A DNA stretch of 64,000 bases from an uncultured Prevotella sp. (GCA_900550035.1 URQS01000002.1:1-64000), one strand, 5' to 3'; counted from the stretch's first letter, positions 33,413 through 44,700 are shown. The notes: generated from the sequence alone by a model not told the origin. Numbers and translations: made by a program.

Positions 33413-34828
33413 TCATTTGCTGAATGTCAGTCCTTCCACATGGTCGTTGACGTAGATGTTAGCCATATCGGCTGTCTTATACCAACGTGGTTTGCCTGGC
33501 ATATCGTCAGAAATAAGTTTGCCGTTGATTGTGAAGTTCTCAAATCGGATGTTCTTCACCATTCGGCTCTGGTCGTAACCGGCAATGATGCCCATATTAG
33601 GAGCCGAGCCACGGTAGGCTATGTTGCGCAGCGTGATGTCCTCGATGCCTCGTCCTGGGGCTGAACAATACTTCTTGTTGTAGCACACACGAATGTTGAA
33701 GAGCATTCCACGACGAATATTGTCAATGTTGAAGTTCTGGAACGTAACGTTCTTCACCGTGATGTTGTCGCCGTTGTTTATGCCAATGCAACCCTGATAG
33801 TCTATCTGATTTTCTGCATGTTCAAGAATCTCGACGCCGTCGTACAGCACATTGTTTATCAGTTCGTCCTCGGGAGTTTCGCTGTGCAGACCTATCATGA
33901 TAGGGTGAGCCACGTCAGCCCACATCACAAAGTCCTTGATAGTGATGTTGCTGCATCCGCCATGATAGTTCTTGCGAGTGCAATAGATGGTGGAGCAGTC
34001 GTCGCTGGTGCGTGCAAAGAGGTGCTCCTGACGGATGTTGTTGCTGGCGAAGATGTTGAAACCATCGCCCCAGCCATACCAGCTCATCACCTTGGCATTC
34101 TTCACCGTCACGGAGTCGCTGCCACCGATAGGCAATTGAGTAGTGAGAGGTCCGTCGATATATACGTTCTTCGAGTATCTCACCATAATACCCTCATGGT
34201 GTCCAGGCATCACGATGCCATGACCGAGAATCTTCACGTCGCGTGAGCCATAGGTCGAAAGCCAACCCTTGATTACTGCCCCGTTGTCTATAAAGACCGT
34301 CTTGCCCGAAGGGATGTGTATGGAGTCGCCCTTGAAGTCGTGTACGCCCGGACCGAAATACATCAGGTTCTTTTTCTTTATCTTAGGTTTTTCAATGATG
34401 TTGTCGGCGAAGAGTTGCAGGTTTTGATAGATGTTTCCGTTTATCTCTACAGAGAGGTAGCGAGGGCGGTCGAGCGTAAACGTCAACGTGTTGCCCTCCT
34501 GTACAGCCTCTATTCCGTAGGAGTTTGGACGAATTCTGTAACTTTTGATATCCTGAGCAATGCTCTTTACCTGTATTTCAACTTTACCTTCGAATTCAAA
34601 CTTTGCCACCGAGGTAAGCTCTACATTATGTTTAGCATCAGCCACACGGTCTACCTTAAAGGCATAAGTGTCTATGTCCTTCCATTCGCCACCATTGATG
34701 CGAGCCTTCACTTCGAAGTCGTGTTTCTGTTCGATGCCCGCTGGTGCCTTGGCAACTTCAAGGCGGTCTTTTGCCGCCATGGAAAGTGTGATGAGGCATA
34801 ATGCCAATGTTGTTAATATCCTAATCAT
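33413..34828 (-). CDS. secreted right-handed beta-helix hydrolase (GH28/GH49-like)
   Basis: 471 residues with a signal peptide (MIRILTTLALCLITLSMAA). An N-terminal beta domain (about 25-150) is followed by a parallel beta-helix. It contains FGPGVHDFKGDSIHIPSGKT, ILGHGIVMPGH, WYGWGDGFNIFASNNI, ARTSDDCSTIYCTRKN (DD pair about 280) and repeated NITVKNVTFQNFNID rungs. The layout recalls dextranase/isopullulanase (GH49) and polygalacturonase (GH28) folds; family membership is uncertain. It lies downstream of SusD in the same direction but behind a terminator, so it may be expressed at a lower level from read-through. Confidence 0.8.
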   Translation of the reverse strand: MIRILTTLALCLITLSMAAKDRLEVAKAPAGIEQKHDFEVKARINGGEWKDIDTYAFKVDRVADAKHNVELTSVAKFEFEGKVEIQVKSIAQDIKSYRIRPNSYGIEAVQEGNTLTFTLDRPRYLSVEINGNIYQNLQLFADNIIEKPKIKKKNLMYFGPGVHDFKGDSIHIPSGKTVFIDNGAVIKGWLSTYGSRDVKILGHGIVMPGHHEGIMVRYSKNVYIDGPLTTQLPIGGSDSVTVKNAKVMSWYGWGDGFNIFASNNIRQEHLFARTSDDCSTIYCTRKNYHGGCSNITIKDFVMWADVAHPIMIGLHSETPEDELINNVLYDGVEILEHAENQIDYQGCIGINNGDNITVKNVTFQNFNIDNIRRGMLFNIRVCYNKKYCSAPGRGIEDITLRNIAYRGSAPNMGIIAGYDQSRMVKNIRFENFTINGKLISDDMPGKPRWYKTADMANIYVNDHVEGLTFSK

Positions 34829-34923
34829 GTTGTTATAATGTTGTTATGTCATGATTTACATGTCGATTTACCATTGTTATATCTAAATATGAATGAGGTA
34901 AGCGTTTTGCTTATGTCATTTTC

Positions 34924-34965
34924 AAAAAAAGGAGATAAAGCTATCACATACTTTACCTCCTTTTT
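34924..34965 (-). terminator. terminator after the second SusC/SusD operon
   Basis: AAAAAAAGGAGATAAAG (34924-34940) pairs with CTTTACCTCCTTTTT (34951-34965) with one mismatch. T tail on both strands, so it may work in either direction. The remaining gap 34829-34923 shows no promoter consensus. Confidence 0.8.
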
Positions 34966-34984
34966 ATATGTTTATGGCAACTGA

Positions 34985-36991
34985 TTACCAACCTGGGTTC
35001 TGCTTCAAAGCAGGGTTCAAGCGAATCTGCTGCAATGGGATTGCCTCCAGATAGTCGCGTTGGGTGTAGTGCAAGTTCTCGGCGAGGGTAGCGATGGAGC
35101 GACCATAGTCTGGATCATTCTCACCTGTGCCTGTATATACACCATACAGCAATGGATACTTCTCAGGATAGTAGCATGGCTCACCAAAGTACTGATTGTC
35201 GTTACACTTATAGGTGGTGTAAGCGGTGTTCAATACGTGGCGACCTAACTTCTGGCCACGGAGATTGATGTGGGCGATGCCCCAACGTTTCAGGTCGTCC
35301 ATGCGGAATCCTTCTCCGAAGAGTTCGCAAGCACGCTCACGACGAATCTCATCCAGCATGTTCATCTTGTGGCAAACAGTCTTGTTGGTCTTGTAATCCC
35401 ACCATCCTGCATCCCACACGTTCTTGATGAGGGCGTTGGTGAGGTGAGCCACCCGTGCACGGTCACGAAGCTTGTTGATGGAGAGGTTCAAGTCCTCATC
35501 GGAGATTTGACCATTGCCAAGCTCGCATGTAGCCTCGGCATAATTGAGATATACCTCGGCTAGGCGGAGAAGAGGCAAGTCTGGAGACTCTGTTCTGGTA
35601 GGGCGAGTGCCCTCAGGGTTATATTTACGACACCCATAATCATTGAAGTTCGTGTTGTTGCGGAGCTTTGGTCGGAAGATGCCTCTTACACTAGCGTATG
35701 CTGGGTCAGAAGAATCGAACTTGTCATTGTTCTTCACAAATAAAGGATCTGGATATGGCTTACCATCAGCCTCAGTATGCATTGTGCAGTGTTCGCCGAC
35801 ACCCCAAGAGGCTCGGTCTGGACACCATGCGCAGCCTACAAAGCGATAGTCTCGATTATGATATTCGCCAGCGAATGTACTCCATCCTTCAAACTCAGGG
35901 TTGTTTTCTGCGTCTTCCATTTTTCCTGTACGGCTGATACGGATAGGCAGACCATTGCGGCAGAGGAAGGACTCGCCGAATTGTGCGCTAATGTTTACTC
36001 CTTGCCAGGTATCTACGATATGGCCAATATTGAAACCTGGGCGCTTCAAGTCATAGTCGTATTTTTTGTAGAGGATGAACTCATGATTGGTATTTTTTCC
36101 AACATTCTTGAAGTTTGAGATGTTGCCATCATTGTCGTCAATATTGAAGAGATAATAATAGCTAAGAGAGTCACACTCATTCCAAAGAGAGTATGTGCCA
36201 TTGGCTTGTGCCTCGTCCATTACCGCCTTTGATACTTGCTTGCATTCACTGAACATGTCGCCTGTAGATGGATAACCTTCAGGCTTTGCCTTTCCTGCAC
36301 CATTCTCGGTACCATCTCCATCCAGGTCATAATTGATGGAAGGCACATATTTTTCCCAAGTAGCCTCATAGAGAAGAACTCTTCCGAAGAACGCCTGAGC
36401 TGCTTCCTTGCTAATGCGTCCCTTGTCGGCTGCGGCGATGCTGCTCTCTTTGGGTAGTAATTCGATAGCCTTGCGGAAGTCGTTTGCCAAGAAGTTGAAT
36501 ACCTCGTAGCGGCTATTGCGAGGTCCATAGAGTACCTCATCGTTTACGTCCATGACATGATCAACGATTGGCACGCCTCCAAAGGTCTTCAGTAAGTCGA
36601 AGTATGCCATGCCACGGAAGAAATATGCTGTACCTACCGAGGCGTTGAGGGCAGTTTTGTCACCAGAGTATTCTTCCGCCTTTTTCAGCAGGATGTTGTA
36701 TTGACGGATGTGTGAGTAACTATTGTTCCAAGTATTGTTGCTCTCAGGAGCGGCAGAGCCTCCATTTGAGCTAAGTCCACCGATGTCCGTATTTTTATCC
36801 CATGTTATTGATTGCCATGATGGCAGATGCTCAATGAAGGCATCCGCTGCTTGCTGGAACTGAGTAGCATTCTTGAACACGATGGCCTCTGTGCCCTCTG
36901 ACAGTGGCTCCTTATCGAGGAAGTCACTGCAGGAGGTTAAGCTTGCTATAAGAGCAGAAGCCATTACTAATTTTGATATTGTAGATTTCAT
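34985..36991 (-). CDS. SusD/RagB-family nutrient-binding lipoprotein
   Basis: 668 residues, at the long end for SusD. Lipoprotein signal MKSTISKLVMASALIASLTS followed by Cys21. Core motifs: AYFFRGMAYFDLLKTFGGVP (TPR helix), a long ligand-facing loop region (about 290-450), RRERACELFGEGFRMDDLKR and the end RLNPALKQNPGW. Partner of SusC encoded 47 bases upstream. It would capture oligosaccharides at the cell surface. The adjacent DUF4959-type lipoprotein, beta-helix hydrolase and downstream lyases suggest an acidic polysaccharide, which is an inference. Confidence 0.95.
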   Translation of the reverse strand: MKSTISKLVMASALIASLTSCSDFLDKEPLSEGTEAIVFKNATQFQQAADAFIEHLPSWQSITWDKNTDIGGLSSNGGSAAPESNNTWNNSYSHIRQYNILLKKAEEYSGDKTALNASVGTAYFFRGMAYFDLLKTFGGVPIVDHVMDVNDEVLYGPRNSRYEVFNFLANDFRKAIELLPKESSIAAADKGRISKEAAQAFFGRVLLYEATWEKYVPSINYDLDGDGTENGAGKAKPEGYPSTGDMFSECKQVSKAVMDEAQANGTYSLWNECDSLSYYYLFNIDDNDGNISNFKNVGKNTNHEFILYKKYDYDLKRPGFNIGHIVDTWQGVNISAQFGESFLCRNGLPIRISRTGKMEDAENNPEFEGWSTFAGEYHNRDYRFVGCAWCPDRASWGVGEHCTMHTEADGKPYPDPLFVKNNDKFDSSDPAYASVRGIFRPKLRNNTNFNDYGCRKYNPEGTRPTRTESPDLPLLRLAEVYLNYAEATCELGNGQISDEDLNLSINKLRDRARVAHLTNALIKNVWDAGWWDYKTNKTVCHKMNMLDEIRRERACELFGEGFRMDDLKRWGIAHINLRGQKLGRHVLNTAYTTYKCNDNQYFGEPCYYPEKYPLLYGVYTGTGENDPDYGRSIATLAENLHYTQRDYLEAIPLQQIRLNPALKQNPGW

Positions 36992-37038
36992 ACTAATAAT
37001 CTTTTTGTTGTTCTTTTGTTGTGTACTGGAAACTTCAC

Positions 37039-40000
37039 TTAGAAAGTTAGGTCGAGACCAAAAGTCAATTGGCGACTGAAAGGGAAAGTGTTGTTGGATG
37101 CCTCGCCAAACTCCGGATCGTAACCATCCTTAACCTTAGTCCACTCCCAGAGATCATCGCCAGAGAAGTAGAATCTTACCTTACTGAGTCCTGCCTTGGC
37201 TGTCCATACCTGTGGAAGGGTATAGCCGATGACGAGTGACTTGAGTCGGATGTACTTGTTGTCCTGTACGCTCACATCTTTGTTCTCGTAGTTCCATTTA
37301 TTGAAATTCTGGTCGCGAGAAGCAATGGAATATTCTGCATTCGGATTCTCTGGAGTCCACATCTTACCCATGAAGCTCTTGTTCTGACGAACATAGTTTG
37401 TTACCCATGGAGCATAGAAATGACCAGTGCGGAGAATCTTCTGCTTGCCGATTCCTTGGAAGAAGGCATTAAAGTCGATGCCTTTCCATTCCAAACCCAT
37501 CTTGAAGCCGAAAGAGAGACGTGGAGCAGCATCGCCAGCATAGTAGAGATCATCGCGGGTAATCTTGCCATCACCGTTGACATCAACAACTTTTCGAGCA
37601 CCAGGGCGCAAGGTGTTGGTAATCTGCTTTCCAGGCGCAGGGATGATGTTACCTTCCTTCGGACCTGTATGGTTGGCATTCCAATAGTACATCTCATAGT
37701 ATGCATCTACTTCCTCTTGATTCTGGAACAAACCGTCTGTTTGGTAAACGTAGATGGCATTACGTGGCTTGCCAATCAGGCGATTGCTGTTTTTGCCAGC
37801 GTTAGGTACGTTCTCAGTATTGGTGAGTTTCATTACTTTAGACCAAGCATCTGAGAAGTTGATACCAATATTGTACTTCACTTGACCAATCTTGTCACGC
37901 CAATTAACCGCAAATTCCCAACCACGGGCACGGAACTTACCATCGTTTACCTTAGGAGCGGATGCACCAAGAACCTGTGGGTATTCCACGCTGATGAACA
38001 TACCGTTGTTGGTCTTGATGAAGTAATCGAACGAACCACTGAGTCGGTTGTTGAGCAGGGTGAAGTCAAGACCAAAGTTGTGGCTGTCGATAGTCTCCCA
38101 GGTACGTTGGTCGCTGGTCATGCCTCCGAGCCAAAGGGTTGGGTGGGCACTAGGGGTGACACCGATGATGGTAGATCCTGTAGATACCGTGGCATAGCGC
38201 TCATAATTGCCGATGCCTTCCACGCTGCCTGTCTTTCCATAGTTGTAGCGGAGCTTCAAGTCGCTGAGCCAGGTGAGGCTCTTCATCCATTTCTCGCCAG
38301 AGATTCTCCAGTAGCCGGAGATTGAGTAGAAGTTCTTCCAACGTTGTGAGGTAGAGAGCTTGGACGAGCCATCACGGCGACCGAGAAATTCGACAGAGTA
38401 ACGGTTGTCAAAATTATAGCTTACACGTGTCAAGTAAGAAAGCAGTCCCCATGAAGACTTACCGCCGTTGGCAACATTGTTGTCGCCATTGGTGAATACG
38501 TTCAAATCCTCGATGCCCGAATTCTCATACATAGGTCCTTTGTATCTGCCGAGTTTGAGGTTCTTGTTAGTCTCTTGCTCTGCGGTCATACCCACCATGG
38601 CTGCCACGTTGTGATATTTGGCAAAGGTGTTCTGGTAGTTGAGCAAGGCACTGAGATTGATGTTCTCCCATCGCTTGTTCTCTTGTACCATGCTGCCAGG
38701 AGCATATTTCGTGTTGGTAACGAAGCCTACCCAATCATGATAATCTACCTTATAGTTGGTGGTTTGGCTGTTTTGCTCTACCATCTTGTAGGCAGCGTTA
38801 CCAGTGAGGGTCAAGCCCTTGACAAACTTTTTGAAGTCGTATGTGCCAGATACGTTGCCACGAAGAGTTGTCAGTTGATATTTACTTGTACCGCCTTGGG
38901 TCAAACCAGCAATTGGGTTTCTGTGTCCGAAAGTATCGTATGCCTCACCGCTTTCATTATATATAGGCCAGAACCACTGGTCGAACCAACCTTGACCAAC
39001 ATCGGTAGATGGACTTTGTACATCACGTTTCTCGTATGCAATGTTGGTGGAGATTTTCAAATCATCAGTAGCTTTGTAGTCTGCGTTCAAACGACCACTC
39101 CATTTGCGTTGTCCATCATAAGCTGGTTTCAACTGTGACTTGGCACTCTCATATCCCAAGGAAAGATTATAGCCAAATCGCTGGTCGGCTCCGGAAATGT
39201 TGACGTTATGTCTTTGTGAGGTAGCTTGTCCATAAAGGGCCTTCATGATGTCCTGTGAAGTGTCCCAACGCTCAACTTTGTTGCTGTTTTGGACGGTTAG
39301 CACTTTTCCTGCACGTAAAGCATTAAAAAGCTTCTCACCTTTGTAAATTGTTGGATTGCCTGTCTCTGGGTCAATGTCTGTTTTATCCAAAGAAGGACCT
39401 CCGAAGCTGTTGAAAATCCACCAGTTGATATTATCGTGAACAACAGCAGGGTCGGAAGAACCGCAAAGCGCACTGGCATCATTATATTGAGCCTCATAGA
39501 ACATGTCAAGCCATTCATTTGTATTAGTCAATGGCGTTTGGATACCATCGATGGTACGGCTGATGGAACCATTGTAAGAGATATGCGCCTTGCCTTCCTT
39601 GCCACGCTTGGTGGTAACAAGGATGACACCTGATGCGGCACGAGAACCATAGATGGCAGCGGAGGCATCTTTCAAGACGGAGATGTTGTCGATGTCGTTG
39701 CCGTTCATGGAGTTCAACTCGTCCAGGGAACCTGTTACGCCATCAATGATGATGAGTGGTGAAGAGTTACCATTCACAGAGATATCACCACGAATCTGGA
39801 AGGCAGCGCCCTCACTACCTGGACGGGTTGAGCTACGTGTAACGGTCAAACCTGGTATCTCACCTTGTAAGGCTACAGCAGTAGAGGATACTGTACGGTC
39901 TTTGAATACTTCCTCGCCTTTGATTTGTGTGATGGCAGAGGTTAGGGAAGCCTTCTTCTGCTGGCCATAGCCTACCACTACGACATCTTCCAAGGCATTG

Positions 40001-40332
40001 GCATCTTCCTGAAGGGAAATGCGCAAGTTATTTCCTTTGGCATTCTTGACAATTTGTGTCTTGTAGCCAATATATGAAACCTCAATAGGACCGTTAACAT
40101 TGGTTATGGTAAACTTGCCATCCACGTCGGTGACGGTTACGTTCTTGGAACCTTTCACTCTGACGGTAGCACCGATGACAGGCTCTCCGTTTTGGTCAAC
40201 GATAGTTCCTTGTACTACATTGCCTTTCTGCTGTTGAACGCTGAGGCTCGTGTCTGTAGCCGCAGAGGCATCCTGTATTGCAGAGCTGGATGCCAAGCAA
40301 AGAGCTGCTGCGATTAAATATCTTTTATCCAT
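37039..40332 (-). CDS. SusC/RagA-family TonB-dependent transporter
   Basis: 1097 residues, complete. Signal peptide (LIAAALCLASSSAIQDASA), carboxypeptidase-regulatory domain (GTIVDQNGEPVIGATVRVKG, about 42-61), TonB box and plug (LEDVVVVGYGQQKKASLTSA, then SSPLIIIDGVTGSLDELNSM), and a 22-strand barrel ending FPFSRQLTFGLDLTF. It imports oligomers captured by SusD using TonB energy. Second gene of a three-gene operon (lipoprotein, SusC, SusD), 20 bases after the lipoprotein. The frame is intact here, unlike the first SusC of the window. Confidence 0.97.
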   Translation of the reverse strand: MDKRYLIAAALCLASSSAIQDASAATDTSLSVQQQKGNVVQGTIVDQNGEPVIGATVRVKGSKNVTVTDVDGKFTITNVNGPIEVSYIGYKTQIVKNAKGNNLRISLQEDANALEDVVVVGYGQQKKASLTSAITQIKGEEVFKDRTVSSTAVALQGEIPGLTVTRSSTRPGSEGAAFQIRGDISVNGNSSPLIIIDGVTGSLDELNSMNGNDIDNISVLKDASAAIYGSRAASGVILVTTKRGKEGKAHISYNGSISRTIDGIQTPLTNTNEWLDMFYEAQYNDASALCGSSDPAVVHDNINWWIFNSFGGPSLDKTDIDPETGNPTIYKGEKLFNALRAGKVLTVQNSNKVERWDTSQDIMKALYGQATSQRHNVNISGADQRFGYNLSLGYESAKSQLKPAYDGQRKWSGRLNADYKATDDLKISTNIAYEKRDVQSPSTDVGQGWFDQWFWPIYNESGEAYDTFGHRNPIAGLTQGGTSKYQLTTLRGNVSGTYDFKKFVKGLTLTGNAAYKMVEQNSQTTNYKVDYHDWVGFVTNTKYAPGSMVQENKRWENINLSALLNYQNTFAKYHNVAAMVGMTAEQETNKNLKLGRYKGPMYENSGIEDLNVFTNGDNNVANGGKSSWGLLSYLTRVSYNFDNRYSVEFLGRRDGSSKLSTSQRWKNFYSISGYWRISGEKWMKSLTWLSDLKLRYNYGKTGSVEGIGNYERYATVSTGSTIIGVTPSAHPTLWLGGMTSDQRTWETIDSHNFGLDFTLLNNRLSGSFDYFIKTNNGMFISVEYPQVLGASAPKVNDGKFRARGWEFAVNWRDKIGQVKYNIGINFSDAWSKVMKLTNTENVPNAGKNSNRLIGKPRNAIYVYQTDGLFQNQEEVDAYYEMYYWNANHTGPKEGNIIPAPGKQITNTLRPGARKVVDVNGDGKITRDDLYYAGDAAPRLSFGFKMGLEWKGIDFNAFFQGIGKQKILRTGHFYAPWVTNYVRQNKSFMGKMWTPENPNAEYSIASRDQNFNKWNYENKDVSVQDNKYIRLKSLVIGYTLPQVWTAKAGLSKVRFYFSGDDLWEWTKVKDGYDPEFGEASNNTFPFSRQLTFGLDLTF

Positions 40333-40352
40333 AAACTTGTTTATTTCCTATG

Positions 40353-41573
40353 TTAGTCGATAGCGTAAACATTAAATTCAGAAATCATGGCGTTGTCGCT
40401 AGATCCCTTGAACTTTTCACCTATATATACCTTGATGTATCTTGCCTTTGGCAACTTATCGGTCAAGTCAACATTTTGAGGTGCATCATTGTTTGGGTCA
40501 AAGCGATATTCGCCCATGTCATTCCACTCCCAGTTACTTGGGTTGCTTGGGGCGGTGGCACCTGCGTTTGTGCAAACGAAGATTTGCTCACCTGTTTGCT
40601 CTTTATTGTTGTTGACACGACCTGTAATCTCGATGCTAGCCAATGTATGCTCACTTCCCAAGTCAACGATGAACCAATGAGGATACTTATCGTTTCCATT
40701 CTTCCACTTGGTATGCCAGAAAGTTTTGGTGCTGCCATCAAACATACAGATGACACGACCATTGCTGGTGCCTTCGCCTACAGCTTCTTGGGAATCGTAA
40801 CCGATGGTGGCTGCGCTGCTATTGTTGTCATAGCCTGGTACACTCCATTTGCTACGGTCTAAGATTTGAACTTCCAGAGGTGTAACTTGATAAGTGCGAT
40901 CGTCAGAAGCATTGTCGTAGTTGTCTTCCGTATGGATGGTGATTTCACATTCCTCGTTTGTGATAAACTGGTTGTCGTCACCGTATGTAAGACGAACGAA
41001 TTGGGCACCTTGTGACTTTGGAGACACTGCAAATTTGCAAGAGCCAGACTTAGAAGCGTCGCTTGTTGACTTGTAGCTGACAGAAACATTTACATTCTCA
41101 TCATACTCATTGATATAGCCAACCTTGATACCACCATAAGAAGGATCGACCGTAATCTTGTCGAGTACCTTTGCAAAGTTAGGGGCACCTGGTGTGCCTT
41201 GTACTTCAACGGCTCCACTGTTGTTTCCTCTTACAGAACAAGCAAAGAGCTTGAAGGTAACAGGTTCAGTCTTTACGAATCCATTGATGGTAGTTTGCAT
41301 CTTGCCTGCATCATCAGCATGTTCTTTAGAATACAATTCATAACATTCTGCACCCTTGGCATTGGTATAAACCACTTTAGTGTACATGAAACTCTTACTG
41401 CCAGGGATGTCCCATGACAAAGTTACACCACCTGCTACGCTAGTAGCTACTACGTTTGTTACTTGCGCTGGAGCAGAATCATCAATGTTGATTCTTCCTT
41501 CCACATCATCTGAGCAAGCTCCCAACAAGAGTGAGAGAAGCAACAGGGGAATAGCGAATAGTTGTTTACTCAT
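40353..41573 (-). CDS. surface lipoprotein, DUF4959-type with F5/8 discoidin domain
   Basis: 406 residues. Lipoprotein signal FAIPLLLLSLLLGAC (Cys about 20). Fibronectin-like N-terminal domain (PAQVTNVVATSVAGGVTLSW, DUF4959-like), a second beta domain (about 140-240, DUF5126/DUF5000-type), then an F5/8 C discoidin-like carbohydrate-binding domain (MFDGSTKTFWHTKWKNG, HWFIVDLGSEHTLASIEITG, KARYIKVYIGE). Probably a glycan-binding accessory at the surface. It is unusual in being the first gene, ahead of SusC and SusD; these proteins more often come after SusD. It is divergent from the hybrid regulator at 41800, and the intergenic region between them may hold its operator. Confidence 0.88.
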   Translation of the reverse strand: MSKQLFAIPLLLLSLLLGACSDDVEGRINIDDSAPAQVTNVVATSVAGGVTLSWDIPGSKSFMYTKVVYTNAKGAECYELYSKEHADDAGKMQTTINGFVKTEPVTFKLFACSVRGNNSGAVEVQGTPGAPNFAKVLDKITVDPSYGGIKVGYINEYDENVNVSVSYKSTSDASKSGSCKFAVSPKSQGAQFVRLTYGDDNQFITNEECEITIHTEDNYDNASDDRTYQVTPLEVQILDRSKWSVPGYDNNSSAATIGYDSQEAVGEGTSNGRVICMFDGSTKTFWHTKWKNGNDKYPHWFIVDLGSEHTLASIEITGRVNNNKEQTGEQIFVCTNAGATAPSNPSNWEWNDMGEYRFDPNNDAPQNVDLTDKLPKARYIKVYIGEKFKGSSDNAMISEFNVYAID

Positions 41574-41748
41574 TTCTATAGAATTTAAACGTTAATATTA
41601 ATAGTTATTTGTACTCTTGTTACGAATGTGTAAAAAAAAACACTTATGCGAAAATAAGAAAAATATTACTTGCTGCCAGGTTGGATGAAGTGAGAGAATG
41701 GTTCGGATTTTAACGGGACACTAATGTGGAGATTTCGTTTTAAATAAG

Positions 41749-41756
41749 TAACTTTG
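41749..41756 (+). promoter_or_regulatory. -7 box TAACTTTG for the hybrid regulator
   Basis: TAACTTTG 44 bases before the ATG at 41800; GATTTCG about 15-19 bases upstream is only a weak -33. The facing lipoprotein-SusC-SusD operon shows TATTTTCG near 41651 on the minus strand as a weak candidate. Confidence 0.6.
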
Positions 41757-41799
41757 CATCATCTTAACTCGTATATTGCACATAATTTAAATAAAGAGA

Positions 41800-44700
41800 A
41801 TGAAACGATTTCGTTTATATATAACCCTGTTTCTATGCGTGGTTAGCCATTTGATGGCTAACTCACAGACTGTATATCGTCTTGTAGATACAGCGATAGG
41901 TTTGCCTGATGATGAGGTGAAGGGCTTTTTCTATGCGCCAGATGGCAGGTTGGGAATCCGTACTTCTTCTGGATTTTCTCTTTTTGATGGTTGCGCTTTT
42001 CGTGTGTTCTCGCCCATGGGTGCCAAGCCTTATCAGATGAACTATGTCACCACGCTTCCTCGTATCTATGTGGATGCAGAGCAGCGTGTATGGAGCAAGG
42101 AGCAGGGACAGCTTTTGGTGTTCGACTTGAAGCGTGAGGCTTTCGAACCTCATGTGGACCAAGTGTTGGCTAATTGGGGCATCAAGGAACCTATCCGTGA
42201 TTTTTTTGTGGATGAGGCTAAGGAATACTGGGCAGTTACCGTAACAGGAAAACTCTTGCATCAAGGGCGCCAAATAGCGTTGAGGACGCAAGGATTACGA
42301 GATATATGCCGACAGGGCGATAGGGTATGGATGGTTTATAGCGATGGCTATTTGGTAGGTGTGGATGCCCATACTTATCAAATGAAATCCACCACCCGCT
42401 TATGGAAGAAGCCTGTGCTGCCTCGTGATTTCGTTAGATTCGCCCAAAAAGGACAACAACTTTGGGTGATGTGGGACCATGGTGTGGCCTCTTATCTCCC
42501 TAAGCAGAACCGATGGCTGCAGCGATATAGCGATGAGTATCATACTTTTACCACTTTGGCAGTTTCTTCTGAGGGAAAAGTATTCTTGGGTGTGCGCCAA
42601 ATGGGGCTTGTAACTATCGAGCCAAATGGAAAGCAGAACCATCAAGCCTCTTTTCCTATAATGAACGGAGCCCTTGTGGCAGACGATATTCAGAGCATTG
42701 CTTATGAACGAGGAAATCTAGTGCTTGGATTTTATTATAAAGGCATGGCTCTCCATAATGCCAACATGCAAGGTTTCCCTTTCTATGCCTTCAGCCAGTT
42801 TCAGGCTGACGGATTAGGCTTTTATAGGGCTTCTTGTACCAGTGGTGGCAATGTTTGCTTGGCATTCCCCCAACAAGTACTGACCTTTAATCCTTACCAG
42901 ATAACTTTGCAACCTTTACTGGGAACGGGTGCTGGCGATGACTTTATCCAGAGCTTTACGGATAGCCGGGGCAGGGTATGGGTAGGTACATTCCGCAAGG
43001 GAATCTATCTGAAGGATGGCGATAAGGTGAGCCATTTCATGCAAGAGGATGTGCCCAACAAAGACATTGACTACAACATTGTGCGCGACTTTGCAGAAGA
43101 TCATCAGCATCAGATATGGGTTTGTTATCATGGAGGCGTAGGCCGTTTTGATGAGCAGGCTAAGCGTATCTTTCCTTTGCAAAACAAGCTTTTTGTAGGT
43201 AATACGAACATCAATACCATTGCTTTTGATAGGCTACATCGTTTGTGGACTGCAACCAATAAGGGACTTATCATGGATAATCAATTGAAACTGAAAGCAG
43301 TTTGCAAGGCGCTTGTCATAGATAAGCAAGGATGGGTATGGGTAGGCACCTTGAATGGCGTTTATGCCTTTGATACCCATAGAGCCAAGACTTATCGGTA
43401 CGGCAAGGAAGAAGGCATGACCAATGAGATGATACAAGACTTGGTAGTGGATAAACTCGGGGATGTTTGGGCTACTACAGCCAATGGGCTTTGTCGATTC
43501 CGTCGCACTCGTTCTTCAGAACAGCCTTTTTCCTTGACCATGTTTGACAGTCAGAACAAATTGGGCGATGCCAAGTTCTTGCCGCAGACTGCTGCCAGCA
43601 TGGCAAACGGCAATCTCTTTTTGGGCAGTGCTATGGGATTCTATGTTGTAGATCCCGCCCAAGTGAAGGACATGAAATATACAGGTCATCCTGTGTTCAC
43701 ATCCCTATTGGTGAACAACCAAGAAGTGATGGCTGGTAGGAAATATGATGGCAGAGTTATCTTACCTTTTGCCTTGAGTGCTACCAAGAAGATTGTGCTG
43801 GAACATGATGAGAACTTCATCACCATTCATTTCTCGGGGTTGAACTTTGACATGCCTCATCATACCTATTATAAATATAGGCTCCATGGGGTAAATGACG
43901 ATTGGATAGAGATAAGTCCGCAAGACGGAATAGGCAGGGCAAACTATACCGACTTGTCTCCTGGCACTTACGAGTTAGAAGTCTATTCGGCAGGTCTCGA
44001 CAAAGTATGGAGCAAGCAATCGGCTACCTTGGAGATAGAGGTGCTGGCTCCGCTTTGGGCTACCTGGTGGGCCAAACTCTTGTACTTCCTGACGTTCATT
44101 GCCATCATTGCCTTTGGTATTCGCTGGAAGATTGAGCAGAACCGCAAGCGCATGGAGAATGAGAAATACAAGGAGTTGGAGGAGATGAAATATCGTTTCT
44201 TCACCAACATCAGCCACGAGTTCCGCACGCTGCTCACTCTCATCATAACACCTTTAGGAAGTATATTGCGCCGGACCGAAGACGACGATATGCGCTCTAA
44301 GCTTTCGGCTGTCAATAAGAATGCGGGCGAACTCCTGCAGCTTGTAAATCAGTTGCTCGACTTCCGCAAGATGGAGATGAAAGGCGAACGTCTGAATCTT
44401 GTAGGCGGCAATATTGATGAGTTTGTGGAGTATACCATCCGGAAGTTTTCTCCGCTGTCAGAACAGAAAGGCATTGCTTTGCGGTTTGTAAACAATGCCG
44501 ACGGACTGTTCATGCTGTTCGATCGCGACAAGATGGCTAAGATTTTGGCAAACCTTCTGTCCAACGCCTTCAAATATACCGATGCTGGCGGCACTGTTAC
44601 TGTGAGTATATCAACAACCATACAAGACAGCCGTCGATACTTGCAGACGACAGTATCAGACACAGGATGCGGCATAACCGAATCCGACCGTAAGCATTTG

